From positions 2,170,001-2,234,000 of the forward strand of contig RCSZ01000006.1 of the NCBI GenBank assembly GCA_014898425.1: 64,000 bases of DNA, in the 5' to 3' direction. The position numbers and the translations under genes are program-made. This document shows positions 22,293 to 33,827 of this stretch, piece by piece. This stretch comes from Botryotinia globosa (Eukaryota; Ascomycota; Leotiomycetes; Helotiales; Sclerotiniaceae). Positions within the stretch are counted from its first letter, which is position 1, and each line of letters starts with the position of its first letter. The notes beneath the pieces are model-generated. The model made no database searches and was not told the origin of the DNA. It saw only the letters and a list, made by a program, of their open reading frames with translations.

Positions 22293-24391
22293 ATTCTCGA
22301 AATGAAGGGGAGCTTAAATCAATGCAAGAACAAGAAAAGAGGCGGAAAAGCTTAAGTTCGTGAATTGAGGGGGTGCAGTGCTACTGGGATGCCTTGCCGC
22401 GCCTTGCGTAGGTACATATTCCCGTAGCATTTTCTGCAGCTCTTATTTCAAACATTGTGATAAGTGATGCAGACAGAGGAAACTAATTGGAGAATTGACT
22501 AGTTGCAATGGTTATGGGCCTAGACCTGCCAATCATCGAAACAGGAATTTTAGCCAGCTGTTGGTGTCGATGTCACTCATCAAGGGTTGAGGTTGCCGAA
22601 TTGGAAAGGATTTGGACGGCCATATAGGTGGCCAAGTTGATTTCAAGATTTCATTTATACTTTGCTGCTCTCCAGTTTTCCATTCGCTCGGCTCTTGATG
22701 CAATGGCTTTGTTAGTTGCATATATCGTCTTTCTCGCTTCCAATTCGCGAGATAATTGTCAGTCTAGCTCATGCACGTCGTTCCACGGACTTGGCATCTC
22801 TAATGTAGTCTTTGACGTCTGTTGTTCCAATAGTTAGTGATGTAGGCGGTCTTTAATAGATGTATGCTCATTGTTCCTTTGGCCGATTGAAGTGACAGAA
22901 GCAAAATGTTATAATAGTTATGGATTGGGTTTAATTCAGAAACGATTTTTACACGCTTGGTGAAGTATTTAATTGATTCAGAGCACTCTGTGTTTTCCAT
23001 GTTCGAGTAAAATATCACCAAAGAGATCGATATGATTATATGTATTTGAATATCTTCCAAACGACAAGCGGCTCAAGGAGGATAGGTCGAATTGATAAGT
23101 TGCTAGACAACGTATGCCATAGATCTCGAGATGGTTAGACTCGGCAATGAAATTGAGTAACGTACTGATGGCTGTGGCAATGATATACAAACTTTGAGAT
23201 AATATAGGATTGGGAAAGACGCTTATGTTAATCGATGATAGATTCCAAGATTTCAATCTGTTCATCGCTAGAATCATTGAGAAATATACAGTAGTAGTGA
23301 TAATCATGCTACTATGGATGCTTAGGGCTGCTAGAATTCCAGCCAGTAATTTGAGCTCGTATTGATGATCTTGTTAAACAAGGTAGTCAGATGCTTTTGA
23401 AACCTTTGCACTCCATCAAGTGAAGCCTTGATTTCAAGATATTTGAGACGATTCTTACTGAACCCACAATTCTCACTCAAGAGGATATGATAATTGCTTC
23501 TGTCATGGCGCTTATTATCCACTGTGAACTAAAGGTACAATGATGTTTTTGTGCTGTCCTAAAGCTCAATGCTCTGTTGAAAGTAAAATGCGGAGCCAAG
23601 AACATTGGAGGCGGCGTTAGCCATAAATAGCCTGCCATCTAACAAAATAAGAACTGTGAAAAGTATCACATAGATATTGAACACTGCGAGCTAAAACAAA
23701 CAAGCAAGATCAGACGTCGTGAGGAAAATGGTACGCGTGTATTTTATTGAAAAGACCTTCATGCTTTTTGAACACTTTTGTCAAGCAACGCCGTCTCTTT
23801 GAGTCTTTGCATCACTCAGCTCGAGCTAGACGCATTATCACAGGACTGGAAACACGAATCCGAAGTCTTATGTACCTAGGAAGTAGGATAAAGGCTATGC
23901 CGGTCAAAGAAGATTGATTCAAACTCATGACATAAGTTGGCTTTTTGACTCCTGTTTGGTATTCTTTTGTAAATCTTCCTCTGTAGTTAACAGGTCGGCA
24001 CTCACTAAATGCATTCCATTTGGAGGTATGTACTAAGGGATGTTTGCGAATCGTGGTCACATTTTTCTGTGCCTTTGACGATGCTAGTTGTAACACCCGT
24101 TTGACCCTCCTGTTCGTAGTGAGTTTTGATGACAAGGTTGCCCAGGTGTTTTTTGGTCAAGGTCCACGGGTTGTCTTTCAGAGTGGCTCGTGAAGAGGGA
24201 GGCTGGTGAAACACGTGATGCAAATGCACACTCGCCACAGTTAACCTAAGATGTGTGCTCGTGACTAAACTCACGTCATTGTATGTCAACATATAGCTTC
24301 AATCGATCATGCTTATATACATTATATACATATATGCATATTCAGGTCATCGAGAGAGAGGCCGGAAGACCTATTGCCCGCATCCTTAAAT
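22293..24391. other. Intergenic with weak minus-strand ORFs, possible gene relic
   Basis: About 2.1 kb. Minus-strand ORFs at 22978-23307 and 23331-23522, with further open stretches to about 23700, follow each other in different frames and look faintly protein-like (hydrophobic, Leu/Ser-rich). I cannot join them by convincing introns or match a family. They may be a decayed gene. Confidence 0.3.
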
Positions 24392-25162
24392 CTACTTCTT
24401 CGCTGGCCTCACCATCCATATGAACCCTTCTCCTTTTCGATCACCGAACCTTTCTGGTATTTTTGTCTCGCAATGTTTAACATATTCGAATCCCTCGGAT
24501 TCATATAGTGGTCGGCCAGCTACAGATGATTCTACTATGGCCTGAAATTGAACTCACGTTAGCTACAGTTGTCGACAAGAGCGGGGTCCAGTCGATGCTC
24601 AGATCGACAGATTCTACATACCGCATATCCAAGTTCATCAGCGATTGCAGTTCCCCATTTGACCAAGAGACGACCTGCTCCCCGACGTTGATAAGCAGGG
24701 TCAACAGCAAGGATGTCCAATGCTATAATCATGGGTTAGCCAAAACACAAACAGCAACTCAGGACTCTTACAAACTAAATGGCCTTCATATTCTTTAATG
24801 GCCGCTCGACGAGTGATCAGGAAGTCTCGGTTCAAATGCTGAGCCCACTCCTTCTCCTCCGCGGTTTCCCAAAAATCGCCATCTAAATCTTTTTCGGGTG
24901 GGATCACACCTTTCCAAATATTCCACTTGGCTTTTGCAATTATAGCGCCCGTGTCGGTATCCACGACTTTAAGAAATTTCGTGTGGGGGTCATTGTTTTT
25001 GATATCCCGAAAGCGGTTTCCACCACTAATTCGACCAGCCTCGGTATCATGATTTGGATAAACTGCCTCAATCATGGGGTGTCTAGTTCCAAACGCTTGG
25101 CAAAAGATCTCAAAGACCCGATGCATATCATCGTCATTACATTCCTCAACTTTGAGAACCAT
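24392..25162 (-). CDS. GNAT-family N-acetyltransferase
   Basis: Three minus-strand exons, 24772-25162, 24622-24722 and 24392-24541, join in phase across introns of 49 and 80 bp (GTAAGA...TTATAG; GTATGT...TTTCAG with CTAAC), giving 213 residues. The N-terminal start MVLKVEECNDDDM is the usual first strand of fungal GNATs. LDILAVDPAYQRRGAGRLL (about 132-150) is motif A with the acetyl-CoA-binding R-R-G-x-G-x; ADELGYA and RPLYESEGF are the following helix and motif B. It acetylates an unknown small molecule or amine. The ATG at 25162 is preferred over longer in-frame starts because the family N-terminus begins there. Intron positions around motif A are typical of fungal members. Confidence 0.88.
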
Positions 25163-26249
25163 TGTGACGCTACGAGGAGTTTCTGTTGATGTCTGATTCG
25201 GAAAATAGTTGGTTGACTTGAGTACGTTTCCTCTCAGGTTTCGACTCATACATGCCAAGATTGATAAGATAACAAAGCGTATCAAGAGTGGAGAGGCGTA
25301 TTACTCCGTAGTCCACCGGATATCGGAATCGGATATAACCTTAACACGGGCTTACGCACATGCATACCTACCTATGCAGAACGTTTAACCGAGCAAACCA
25401 CCTAGCAAGTATCTCCTGATATATATCATGGCTCAGAATAACAAACTTCTTCCTTTGGGGCATATCTGCAAATGGGAAACTCTCTCTCCTCGAACAGCCA
25501 CAGCCTATTCCTTGGTGATGTCTCCTCAAAAGGAAAGCTCACGTTAGCTATAAAGGTATGCCTAGTTCGCATTCTTAGCCCTTTTGGCGTTCCTATTAAA
25601 ATCTTATCAGTATATATGCTCTGGTCCGTCAGTGCATTGCTTTCTGGCTTTCGTTGGACTCTCTGTCTTTGCGGCCATTCTCTGAGTGCGCCAGAGAAAG
25701 ATTTGGTGGTTTCCTACCAAGCAGACGATGAGGGATGTCAACTCCAGATTTCCAATACCCACATCCATGTGATCTTTCACAAATTATGTATGGAGAGCAA
25801 AACTGCAGAATTTGAGACACCTCAAATGCAGTGAATGTATCATCTATTGCGATACTAGACTATTCCCTGAATACATTCACGTCATTACTTTGAGAGAAGC
25901 AGAGGTGAGATGATAAACGTTACTCAATTCTTCGGTTGAGAGCCTCAGTTTTTGCAAGCAATCCTTCGTTAATATGCTGAGATAATAATAAAAGACATGC
26001 TCAGTCGTTGTCTCCAATGATTGGTTCTTGCTTGATATTGATAAAGCAGAGAGTAGTGAATGCTGCCAGTGTTCGTTAACTTAAAGCCGCATTCCCCCTC
26101 AAAGAGTTGAATGAGTGAATCATGAAAAAGTAGATAGCCGCTAATTTTTTTTATTTTTTTTTTCTCAGTCTATCAGTATATAACCTGTCTAACAAATCCA
26201 CACCTTGCTTTTTGTCGAACCCGACGTGTTGGATATCAGAGATGTTAAT
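25163..26249. other. Intergenic; doubtful ORF 25472-25834
   Basis: Divergent region between the GNAT gene and the tetraspan gene. A plus-strand ORF from ATG 25472 (120 codons) begins MGNSLSS, an N-myristoylation-like start, but has no recognisable family and may be chance. ACCTACCT occurs near 25368. A T-run near 26143-26163 precedes the tetraspan leader. Confidence 0.3.
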
Positions 26250-27342
26250 ATGTCGAGCAAGTATATCGTTTTACCAGCAGCATTAACAATACTTCTCCTT
26301 TTACTTACAGGAATTTTCATCGACATAGGTAAAGAAGAGAGCTTTCTGTTCGACCTCCCTATCATTTCTCTTGATACTACCAAGCTGAAAAATGATATCT
26401 TTCGGGGCAATAACTACAATCTGCCCATCACCGATGTTTTAAATCTATATTTTCGAGCTCACTGTGAAGGAAATTATGTTTCCACACGTAGTATAAGCCC
26501 TAGGTTGAAGAAAATATCCTGCTCCGAACCTTCATCTGATGGTATGTTCCATTCGTCTACAAATGAATGAAGAAAATTTCTAACATCCTCGAGTCAAATT
26601 TCTTCCCGCCAACATTATCCATCTCCAACTCATCAAACCCAACTCTTCGGTCCAAATTCAACTTCCAGACAACAACTTTGGGCATCAACTTGGCGAAATC
26701 CAGAATGCGTTCAAGAGGTCGTATCATGCGGAACTTCATGCAGCACTCGCCATATATGCTACTGCAATCTGCCTAGAGGGCATTGTGTTGATCATAGCTT
26801 TTATATCGTTCCTGGGATTTGATGTTGCTTGGATGTTCGGAGCTTTCTCCGTCGTATGTGTTATGTCTTCTCTTTTTCCTCGGCTTGAGTCACCAATCTT
26901 GAGCAACAATTCGCGTCATTTAGCATTATTCTACGCAGAAAATGGATACTAACGGATGCAATAGCTAACGACAGCGTTCATCTTGATCGGAAACAGCATA
27001 ACGACGGCCCTTCAATACCAAGCAGTTACGGCAATCAATAAATATGGTGAAGATGTTGGCATTTTGGGGTATCGCGGAACGGGGCTGCTGGTATTAGTTT
27101 GGTTCACTTTTGGAGTAGCTTCTATTGCTTCGGCTGCTTGGGTATGGGGTGCGTGGATGATCAGAAGGTCTGATGACAGTAGTGAGACTTCGGATGATGT
27201 GGGTGTATACATGAATTGCAGCAGAGGCCCAGTGGATGTTGGGATTGGCGAGCCGGTCATGTTGGCTATGAGAGGAGGTAAAGCGGTAGATGTTCATGGG
27301 ATTGATTATGTTAGAGAGAGTCAGATTGGACTTGCTATCTAA
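26250..27342 (+). CDS. SUR7/PalI-like tetraspan membrane protein
   Basis: Exons 26250-26541, 26594-26853 and 26965-27342 join in phase across introns of 52 bp (GTATGT, CTAAC, unusual GAG acceptor) and 111 bp (GTATGT, CTAAC, ATAG). The product has 309 residues. The first membrane helix is at about residues 5-25 (IVLPAALTILLLLLTG). A large extracellular loop carries two cysteines and H-C-E-G. Three more helices follow, around LAIYATAICLEGIVLIIAF, LTTAFILIGNSITT and GLLVLVWFTFGVASIASAAW. The cytosolic tail is acidic then polar. The topology and first-loop Cys match the fungal SUR7/PalI family of cortical eisosome or pH-sensing proteins; sequence identity is probably low. It is the last gene before the transposon island. 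Function is inferred from topology only. Confidence 0.72.
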
Positions 27343-27954
27343 GCTGCGGTTTTGAAGTTTAATGGGAGACATATATACATTTTGTGCGGGCCGTATCTCG
27401 ATACAAGTCAGATGAGTAAGGAAACCTCATAGTAAAATATTTGCGAAGCATTATCGTTCATGTCGTTCAGAGAAGATACATAATACACGCGGATCTCTTA
27501 GGCATCAATTATGGCTTGATTTTGCTCTTGGCGCTCTCTTCAATTTGATTTGAAACCTTCACTCTGCTCGGCGTCAAAAATAATTATCGTTGAGTGTTGC
27601 GTCGAGGTCTCACTTTGCTCCTATTCGCACATCATCCGATCAATTTATCGATTCAGATACGTATATATCATGTATCTTTAATCTGAAGGTTATCAAATAA
27701 CATCCTTAAAATTAAATACAACAGTAAGTTTTCCACAAAGTAAATCTCAATTTTCAGGAACGCTCATGTCACCCTATCTGTTGATTATGCAGCAACCTCC
27801 TTCACACTCGAGTCAAGAGATGTATTCCTAGAAATGCGCAATATGAAGAGGCCCAGGTCTCAGTGGTTCATCTGAGATGACTCGTCGTCGCTCCCAAACG
27901 TCGACTGGTTACCACAAAGCAATTTTAGATGATGTAGGGAGGGATCACGGGTTC
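27343..27954. other. Gene-free spacer left of the transposon island
   Basis: Normal composition, no supported ORF. It ends in GTTCAAGAT, of which AAGAT (27955-27959) is the left target-site duplication of the outer retrotransposon. Confidence 0.5.
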
Positions 27955-27959
27955 AAGAT

Positions 27960-28109
27960 TGTCACGGCGCCAACTACGTTGCCTTCGTGCCTTAGGCACA
28001 AACCCTTAGCGTGCCCTTAGCATACCCTACTTCCTATAATAGGGCCTCAACCTTTCATAGCACTTAAAATCTTTATAATATAATATAAATCTTTATCTGT
28101 ATTATAATA
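27960..28109 (+). repeat. 5' LTR of the outer element
   Basis: 150 bp. The first 100 bases keep their GC content (TGTCACGGCGCCAACTACG at the start), while the end is altered to TATTATAATA. It is a direct repeat of 41460-41609. Confidence 0.85.
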
Positions 28110-28368
28110 ATTTGTATTATCTATTTAGAAATTATTATAACTTTATTTTAAAAATATTTATTCAAATTATATTCTAATCACTTCAATCACTCTAATCCTA
28201 TTAAAGTTATAATCCAATTGTATTGATCGAATTCATTATTGATTTATTATAAATAACTTTGTTATTTTTTAGCAAAATTATTTGATTATATTAAAATATA
28301 TTTATATTAATCTATTATTAAGAACTCTATAAGGATATTTTATAATTATAAAAGTATTCTAAAGATAA
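28110..28368 (+). other. 5' untranslated region of the outer element
   Basis: A+T-rich sequence that matches, inverted, about 40850-41083 of the inner element, so it is the element's leader and primer-binding area. The primer-binding site is too altered to name a tRNA. Confidence 0.6.
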
Positions 28369-29220
28369 TGTTAAGGTACGGGTAAAGATTTATATTGTAT
28401 TATAAGGGTTCTAAATGCTATAAAAGGTTGAGGTTCTATTATAGGAAATAGGGTATACTAAAAGCACACTAAGAGTTTGTACCTAAAGTACGAAGGCAAT
28501 GTAATTAGTGTTATAACAGTACCCCTTTTTTAGAGCTTGCTTATTCCAAATAAGCTAAGGTATAAACTAACTTTGCTATTTTTTAATAAAATTATAGAGA
28601 ATCGATTTAATAGGCCAACTTATTATTATATCTAAATTGATTAAATAATAATCCAAAATCCCTTGAAATAATGTTAAAACATTTTAATTTTTATTATAAG
28701 ATTAAAGCAAATTGTTTTTAAGATAATAGTTAATTAATAAATCTTTTTCGATCTGCTTGATTCTTGTTTAAAAGTTATTTCTAATATAATAGCATCTAAG
28801 ATAATAAGTTTTTTGAACCCAACCCATACAAGCAGATTTAGTTTGTTTAAATACATTAGATAAAATACAATAATCATTTCCTCTTAATCTCGAAGATCCT
28901 CAATTGATTACTATAATAATAGGTAATACTTTTATTTGATATAATAATAGAAACTATATTTGTTATAATAATCGAGGATCTCCTTAAATTTTTATTGTTT
29001 GATTTTTTTATATATTTTGTTATTTCTTTTGAGAATTCGATTTTGATTTCTATATGATTTAGTGATATTGATAATATCTTAGTTTAATAATCCTAGTAAG
29101 TAATGAAGCGGTTGAAGCAGTAAGTTGTAGAATATCAGAAAAATCTTGAAGTTGGCTGGGAGTTATAATAAGCAGACCCGTTTGTAGACTTTGAGGACTT
29201 TGTAAGGGCCATTTCATTTA
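28369..29220 (-). mobile_element. Third copy fragment: LTR plus 3' segment, minus orientation
   Basis: 28369-28518 is a 150-bp LTR in the orientation opposite to the outer element. It is followed by GTACCCC and TTTTTT, the complement of the polypurine tract, then the element's 3' noncoding segment. It corresponds directly to 33678-34540 of the inner element. The fragment ends at about 29220, where outer-element coding sequence resumes. About 1.5 kb of gag sequence present in the inner copy (about 39366-40840) is missing here, so insertion was followed by deletion or recombination. Confidence 0.7.
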
Positions 29221-32200
29221 TTATATCTAAAAAAAAATTATATTTTAGAACAATAAATAACAAATCTTTTAAAATCTCAATAGAAATTTCTTTTATATTT
29301 AATATAATTATTCTATTTATTAATTTTATAAATAATAGAATTATAAACTATAGCTTTATTAATAAAGAAATTATCTTTAAGTTTTAAATATTTATATATT
29401 TCTTTTTTTATATCTATTATTTACTTTTGATTAATAAAAAGCTTTTTGATATTCTCTTTTGATATATATTCCTAAATATATAAATCAATAATTATTAGAA
29501 AATCGATTTATTTTATATTATTATTTTATTAATTATAAATCTAATAATTTTTAATCTTTTTTAGTTTTAATATTATAACTTTATTATCAATTGATTAATA
29601 ATAATATTTAAATTTGTATTTATATATTATTTGAAATATTATTATTTTATTAATATTATAATAATTATTATTCTCAATATATTTAATAATTATAAAATAA
29701 TTTTATCAAAAAGTAATAAAGTTATATCAATCAATTTCAAATCATTTCTATAAAAGCTTATTCTGAGATTAGTTTTTATAAAAGATATTATTAATGAAAA
29801 TTTCAAAATTAAGTTTTTGTTATTTCGAAATCAATTAATAATTCTCAAATCTATTGAGGCTTTGGATATTTAAAAAAAACTTTGATATTATTAATTTTGA
29901 AAATAATAAAAATAAAAATTCTTATTATATTTATTATATCGATAGTAAAATGGATATCTAAATTAGAATGATTCCTAATTATTCATTCTTAAAACTAGTT
30001 CTAGCTCGATTTATTATTAATTCCAGAAAGTATAGAAGATTATTACAAAATCAGAATATTTTATTTTTATTATTATTATTACTATCGAATTCCTTAAACA
30101 AGCTATTCGATATTATACAAAGTATTTGCCTCGAAATACAAAATATAAAGTTTTTTATAACTAATAGTTTTATATAATTCTATAAGAACAATAATATTTA
30201 TATTATAAAAGTGTTTTAGAATAAATTAGATAAAACTTATGATTTATATTATATAATAACCAAGGATTCTATTCAATTGTATTAAGATTTAATAAATAAT
30301 AATATTAATAAGTTTATAGAAAAGATAAATTAATCTATTTCTTTTATATTAGAGATTTAAGATAAATTGCTTTCTTAGTTTTATAATTTATATTCAGGAT
30401 TTCTATCTTTTCTTATTAATAAACTTCCATTATAATACTTATAGAATTATAAAATTAAGATTATATTAGATAAGAAATTATTATATAATAAAAGCTATTT
30501 AATATCCCTAATTGAATTTCAAATTATTTATAAATAATTTAACAATAATTTGAATAAAAAATTCATTTAAGAATCTTATTTTTAATCAATTATTTCATTT
30601 CTTCTAATTATTAAATTAAAAAAAAGTATTCAAATCTATTAAAACTATCAAAATCTAAACAATATTATTATTAAAAACCAATACTCTTTATCACTGATTA
30701 AAAAAACCCTTGATATTTTATATTATATTAAAATCTATATCAAACTTAATATTATTATCATTTTCAACAAATTATAAATCATAAAAGATTACAAATGAAA
30801 AACTACTTTTATTATTTATTTCAATTTATTCGAATTATTAATAATACTTTTCGAATTTTATAATACATCAATCTTGTTTTAGAATTATATCAATTATATT
30901 CTCTTCGATCTCCTAAATAAAATTTATATAATATACTTAAATAATATTTTGATTTATTTCGAAAATATTATAAATTATAAAGAATATATTCATAAGATTA
31001 TTTAATAACTAATTAATACTAGATTATAGATTGATATTAATAAATATAAATTCAAAACAAAAAGAATTAAATATTTTAATCTGATTATTATTCCAAAAAA
31101 TATAAAAATAAATCTAAAGAAAATCGATATTATATTCAATTAAAAATTATTAATTAAACTCAAAGATTTCCAATATTTCCTTAGATTTGTTAATTTTTAT
31201 CAATATTTTATTTATAATTTTTCTAAGATTACAAAGCCTTTTAATTACTTTTTGAAAAAAAAAAGAATATAAAACTAAAACTTTGAATAGAAAAATGCTT
31301 TTATAATACTAAAAAATACTTTTTCCTTTGCTTTAATCTTTATTATATTTAATCATCATTATTATACAATAATTGAAATCAATATTTCCAATTAAATTAT
31401 AAATAATATTCTTTTGTAATATAATAATAAAGGAAATCTATATCTAATAATATATTTTTTATTAAAATATAATATTATTAAATATAATTATAAAATTTAT
31501 AATAAAAAATTCCTAATAATTATAAAATCATTAGAAAAATAAAAATTAGAATTATATAATATTCAGAAATTATTCGAAATCATTATTAATTATAAAAACC
31601 TTAAATACTTTATATCAATAAAAATATTAAATCAATAATAAACTAGATAAACTAAATTTTTATTGAGATTCAATTTCTATATAATATATCAATTTAATTA
31701 TAAGATTATTTGTTTTAATATTTTGAATTATAAAGCTAAAGATTATTTAATATATATTAATTCTAATAATAATCGAATTAAAAACTATTTATAAACAATC
31801 CTTTTAAAATAAATATTCGATATTATTATATTCAAAAATATTATTCGATAAATAAATAGCAATTTAGATTTGATTATAACTTCAATAAATATAATCATCT
31901 TTAATATCGATAAATCAATCGATAATCTCATTAATAAAATATACAGATTATTTGAACTAGTTACAATTATGCGTACAATACTTCAAAACCCCTCTGCCCG
32001 CCATTGGCCCGACACCGATAAACCGATCGATGATCTTATTAACAAAGCATACAGATTATCCGAATTAATTACAACCATGTATACAATACTTCAAAACCCC
32101 TCTGCCCATCATTAGCTATTAGACATTCAAAAGGACCTTTGGATAGCCTTACAAGATTATAGATTAATCAATAATAAAATCTTCTATTACAATTATTTCT

Positions 32201-33129
32201 TTATTCCTTTTTTTACTGAATTTTGTATATAGATTATATACTATATATATTCAATCGAATTAATTGGATATTCAGATTATATTAAAATTATTGATTTTAT
32301 CTTTTATATATATTAATAGTTTAATATGTTTAAAGAAATTAAGATATTTATATAATTTTGTTAATTTTGTTTTTATATTAAAACTTTTTATCTTATTATA
32401 TTTAGATTCCTTGAATTCTTATTAGTATTATTTTATTTCTAATTAGATATTTTTATTAATTATATTATATTATTATTAATCAATAAATATTATAAAAAGA
32501 AATATCAATATATTATTATAATTGTTTGCTATTTGATCAAAATATAATATTTTATATTAATTATAGAGCTATCTATAAAGAAGTTTGTAAATCGATTTAT
32601 TGAAAAGATTTATTATTTATATAATATTCCCAATAATATTATATTCAATAAAAGCTTTTAATTTGTTTTTAAATTCTAGAAACATTTATTCAAATATTTA
32701 TTAATTATTTTGAAATGATCTTTTTTATTTTATTTCAAATTCGATAATCAAATAAAAAGAATTAATATTATAATCAAATAATATCTTTGTATTTTTATAA
32801 ACTTTTATTAAAACAATTAGTTTAATTAACTTCTATTTATAAAGTTTATATTGAATAATACTATATTAGAAATCATTAGTATATCCCTATTCTTTATTAA
32901 TTATAATTATTATTTATACCTCAAAATTGAATTATTTATATCAATCTTATTAAATCTATTATACCAAAAAAAACAAGAGTTTTTCAAAGCTAATAAAATT
33001 ACAAATAGATTTGATTTCATTCTAATTAAGCTCAAAACACTTATAACCCAATTAATTCAGAAATATAAAGATTATACTAACAAAATCTATATTAATATTT
33101 TTTTTTACAAAAAAAATAATAAAATATAA
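29221..33129 (+). pseudogene. pol: Decayed pol (protease/RT/RNase H/integrase), outer element
   Basis: Plus-strand relic of a Ty3/gypsy polyprotein. Around 30885-31010 the frame reads F-stop-NYINYIL, then IYLNNILIYFEN, recognisable as the RT palm with YLDDILIYSEN changed by G-to-A. KDFQYFLRFVNFYQYFI and FSKITKPFNYFL (about 31155-31260) are the post-catalytic tether region. IIKSLEK and FEIIINYKNLKYF (about 31525-31620) are RNase H. NFY, ALNN-like and SLFFINYNYY (about 32795-32920) are the integrase end. In-frame TAA/TAG codons occur every few dozen codons, many at former Gln or Trp codons. It cannot encode a functional product. The frames were read by eye, so the limits are approximate. Confidence 0.8.
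31906..32113 (+). repeat. 108-bp in-frame tandem duplication in pol
   Basis: Units start at 31906 and 32014, each 36 codons, encoding variants of D-K-P-I-D-D-L-I-N-K-x-Y-R-L and T-I-L-Q-N-P-S-A-x-H. They lie between the RNase H and integrase parts. The inner element has a single unit here. The stretch CAAAACCCCTCTGCCC is kept in both units, far more GC than surrounding sequence. Confidence 0.7.
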
Positions 33130-33677
33130 ATTAATATAAAAAATATAAAAACCAATCATTTAATAATAAAAAATAATAATAAATAGAATAATTTTTATAA
33201 AATTCTCAAAATCTACAAATGGATTTATTTATTATAATTTCCAATCAATTTTAAGATTTTTTTAATATTTTATAACTCATTATTTTAATTATTTTATTAT
33301 TCATTAGAATTATTAAATTAAGATATTATCAATATTATCAAATTATACAGAAATCAAAACCAAATTCTCGAAAGAAATAACAAAATATACAAAAAGATTA
33401 AATAATAAGAATTCGAAAAGATTTTTGATTATTATAATAAATATAGTTTTTATTATTATATCAAATAAAAGTATTATTTATTATTATAACAATTAGCTAA
33501 AAACCTCTAAGATTAGAAGGAAATAATTATTGTATTTTATTTAATGTATTTAGATAAATCAAACCTGCTTATATGAATTGGATTCAAAAAGCCTACTATC
33601 TCAAATACTATTATATCAAAAATAACTCTTAAATAAAAATCGGGTAAACTAAAGAAGATTTGCTAATTAACTATTGT
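33130..33677 (+). other. 3' noncoding segment of the outer element, first part
   Basis: After the integrase end, this A+T-rich sequence is the reverse complement of about 34020-34540 and of 28736-29220. It ends in ATTGT (33673-33677), the left target duplication of the inner element, and continues at 41239. Confidence 0.65.
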
Positions 33678-33827
33678 TATCAGGGTACAGGTAAAGACTT
33701 ATATTGTATTATAAGGGTTCTAAATGCAATAAAAGATTGAGGCCCTATTATAAAAAGTAGGGTATATTAAGGGTATATTAAAGGTTTGTATTTAAGGTAT
33801 AAAAGCAATATAATTGATATTGTAATA
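33678..33827 (-). repeat. 3' LTR of the inner element
   Basis: 150 bp. On the plus strand it starts TATCAGGGTACAGG and ends GTAATA; it is the same orientation as 41084-41233 and 28369-28518. It is followed on the plus strand by a CTTTCTTTTT tract, the complement of the polypurine tract. Confidence 0.82.

Noticed and set aside
27840..27954. Possible tRNA gene around the GGGTTCAAG string
   Set aside because: No matching acceptor stem or anticodon arm could be folded by eye; the string is simply the retrotransposon target flank.
29968..33129. ORFs of 69-92 codons in the A+T-rich island considered as genes
   Set aside because: They are stop-free remnants of decayed pol sequence; the surrounding frame shows reverse transcriptase and integrase relics with many stops.
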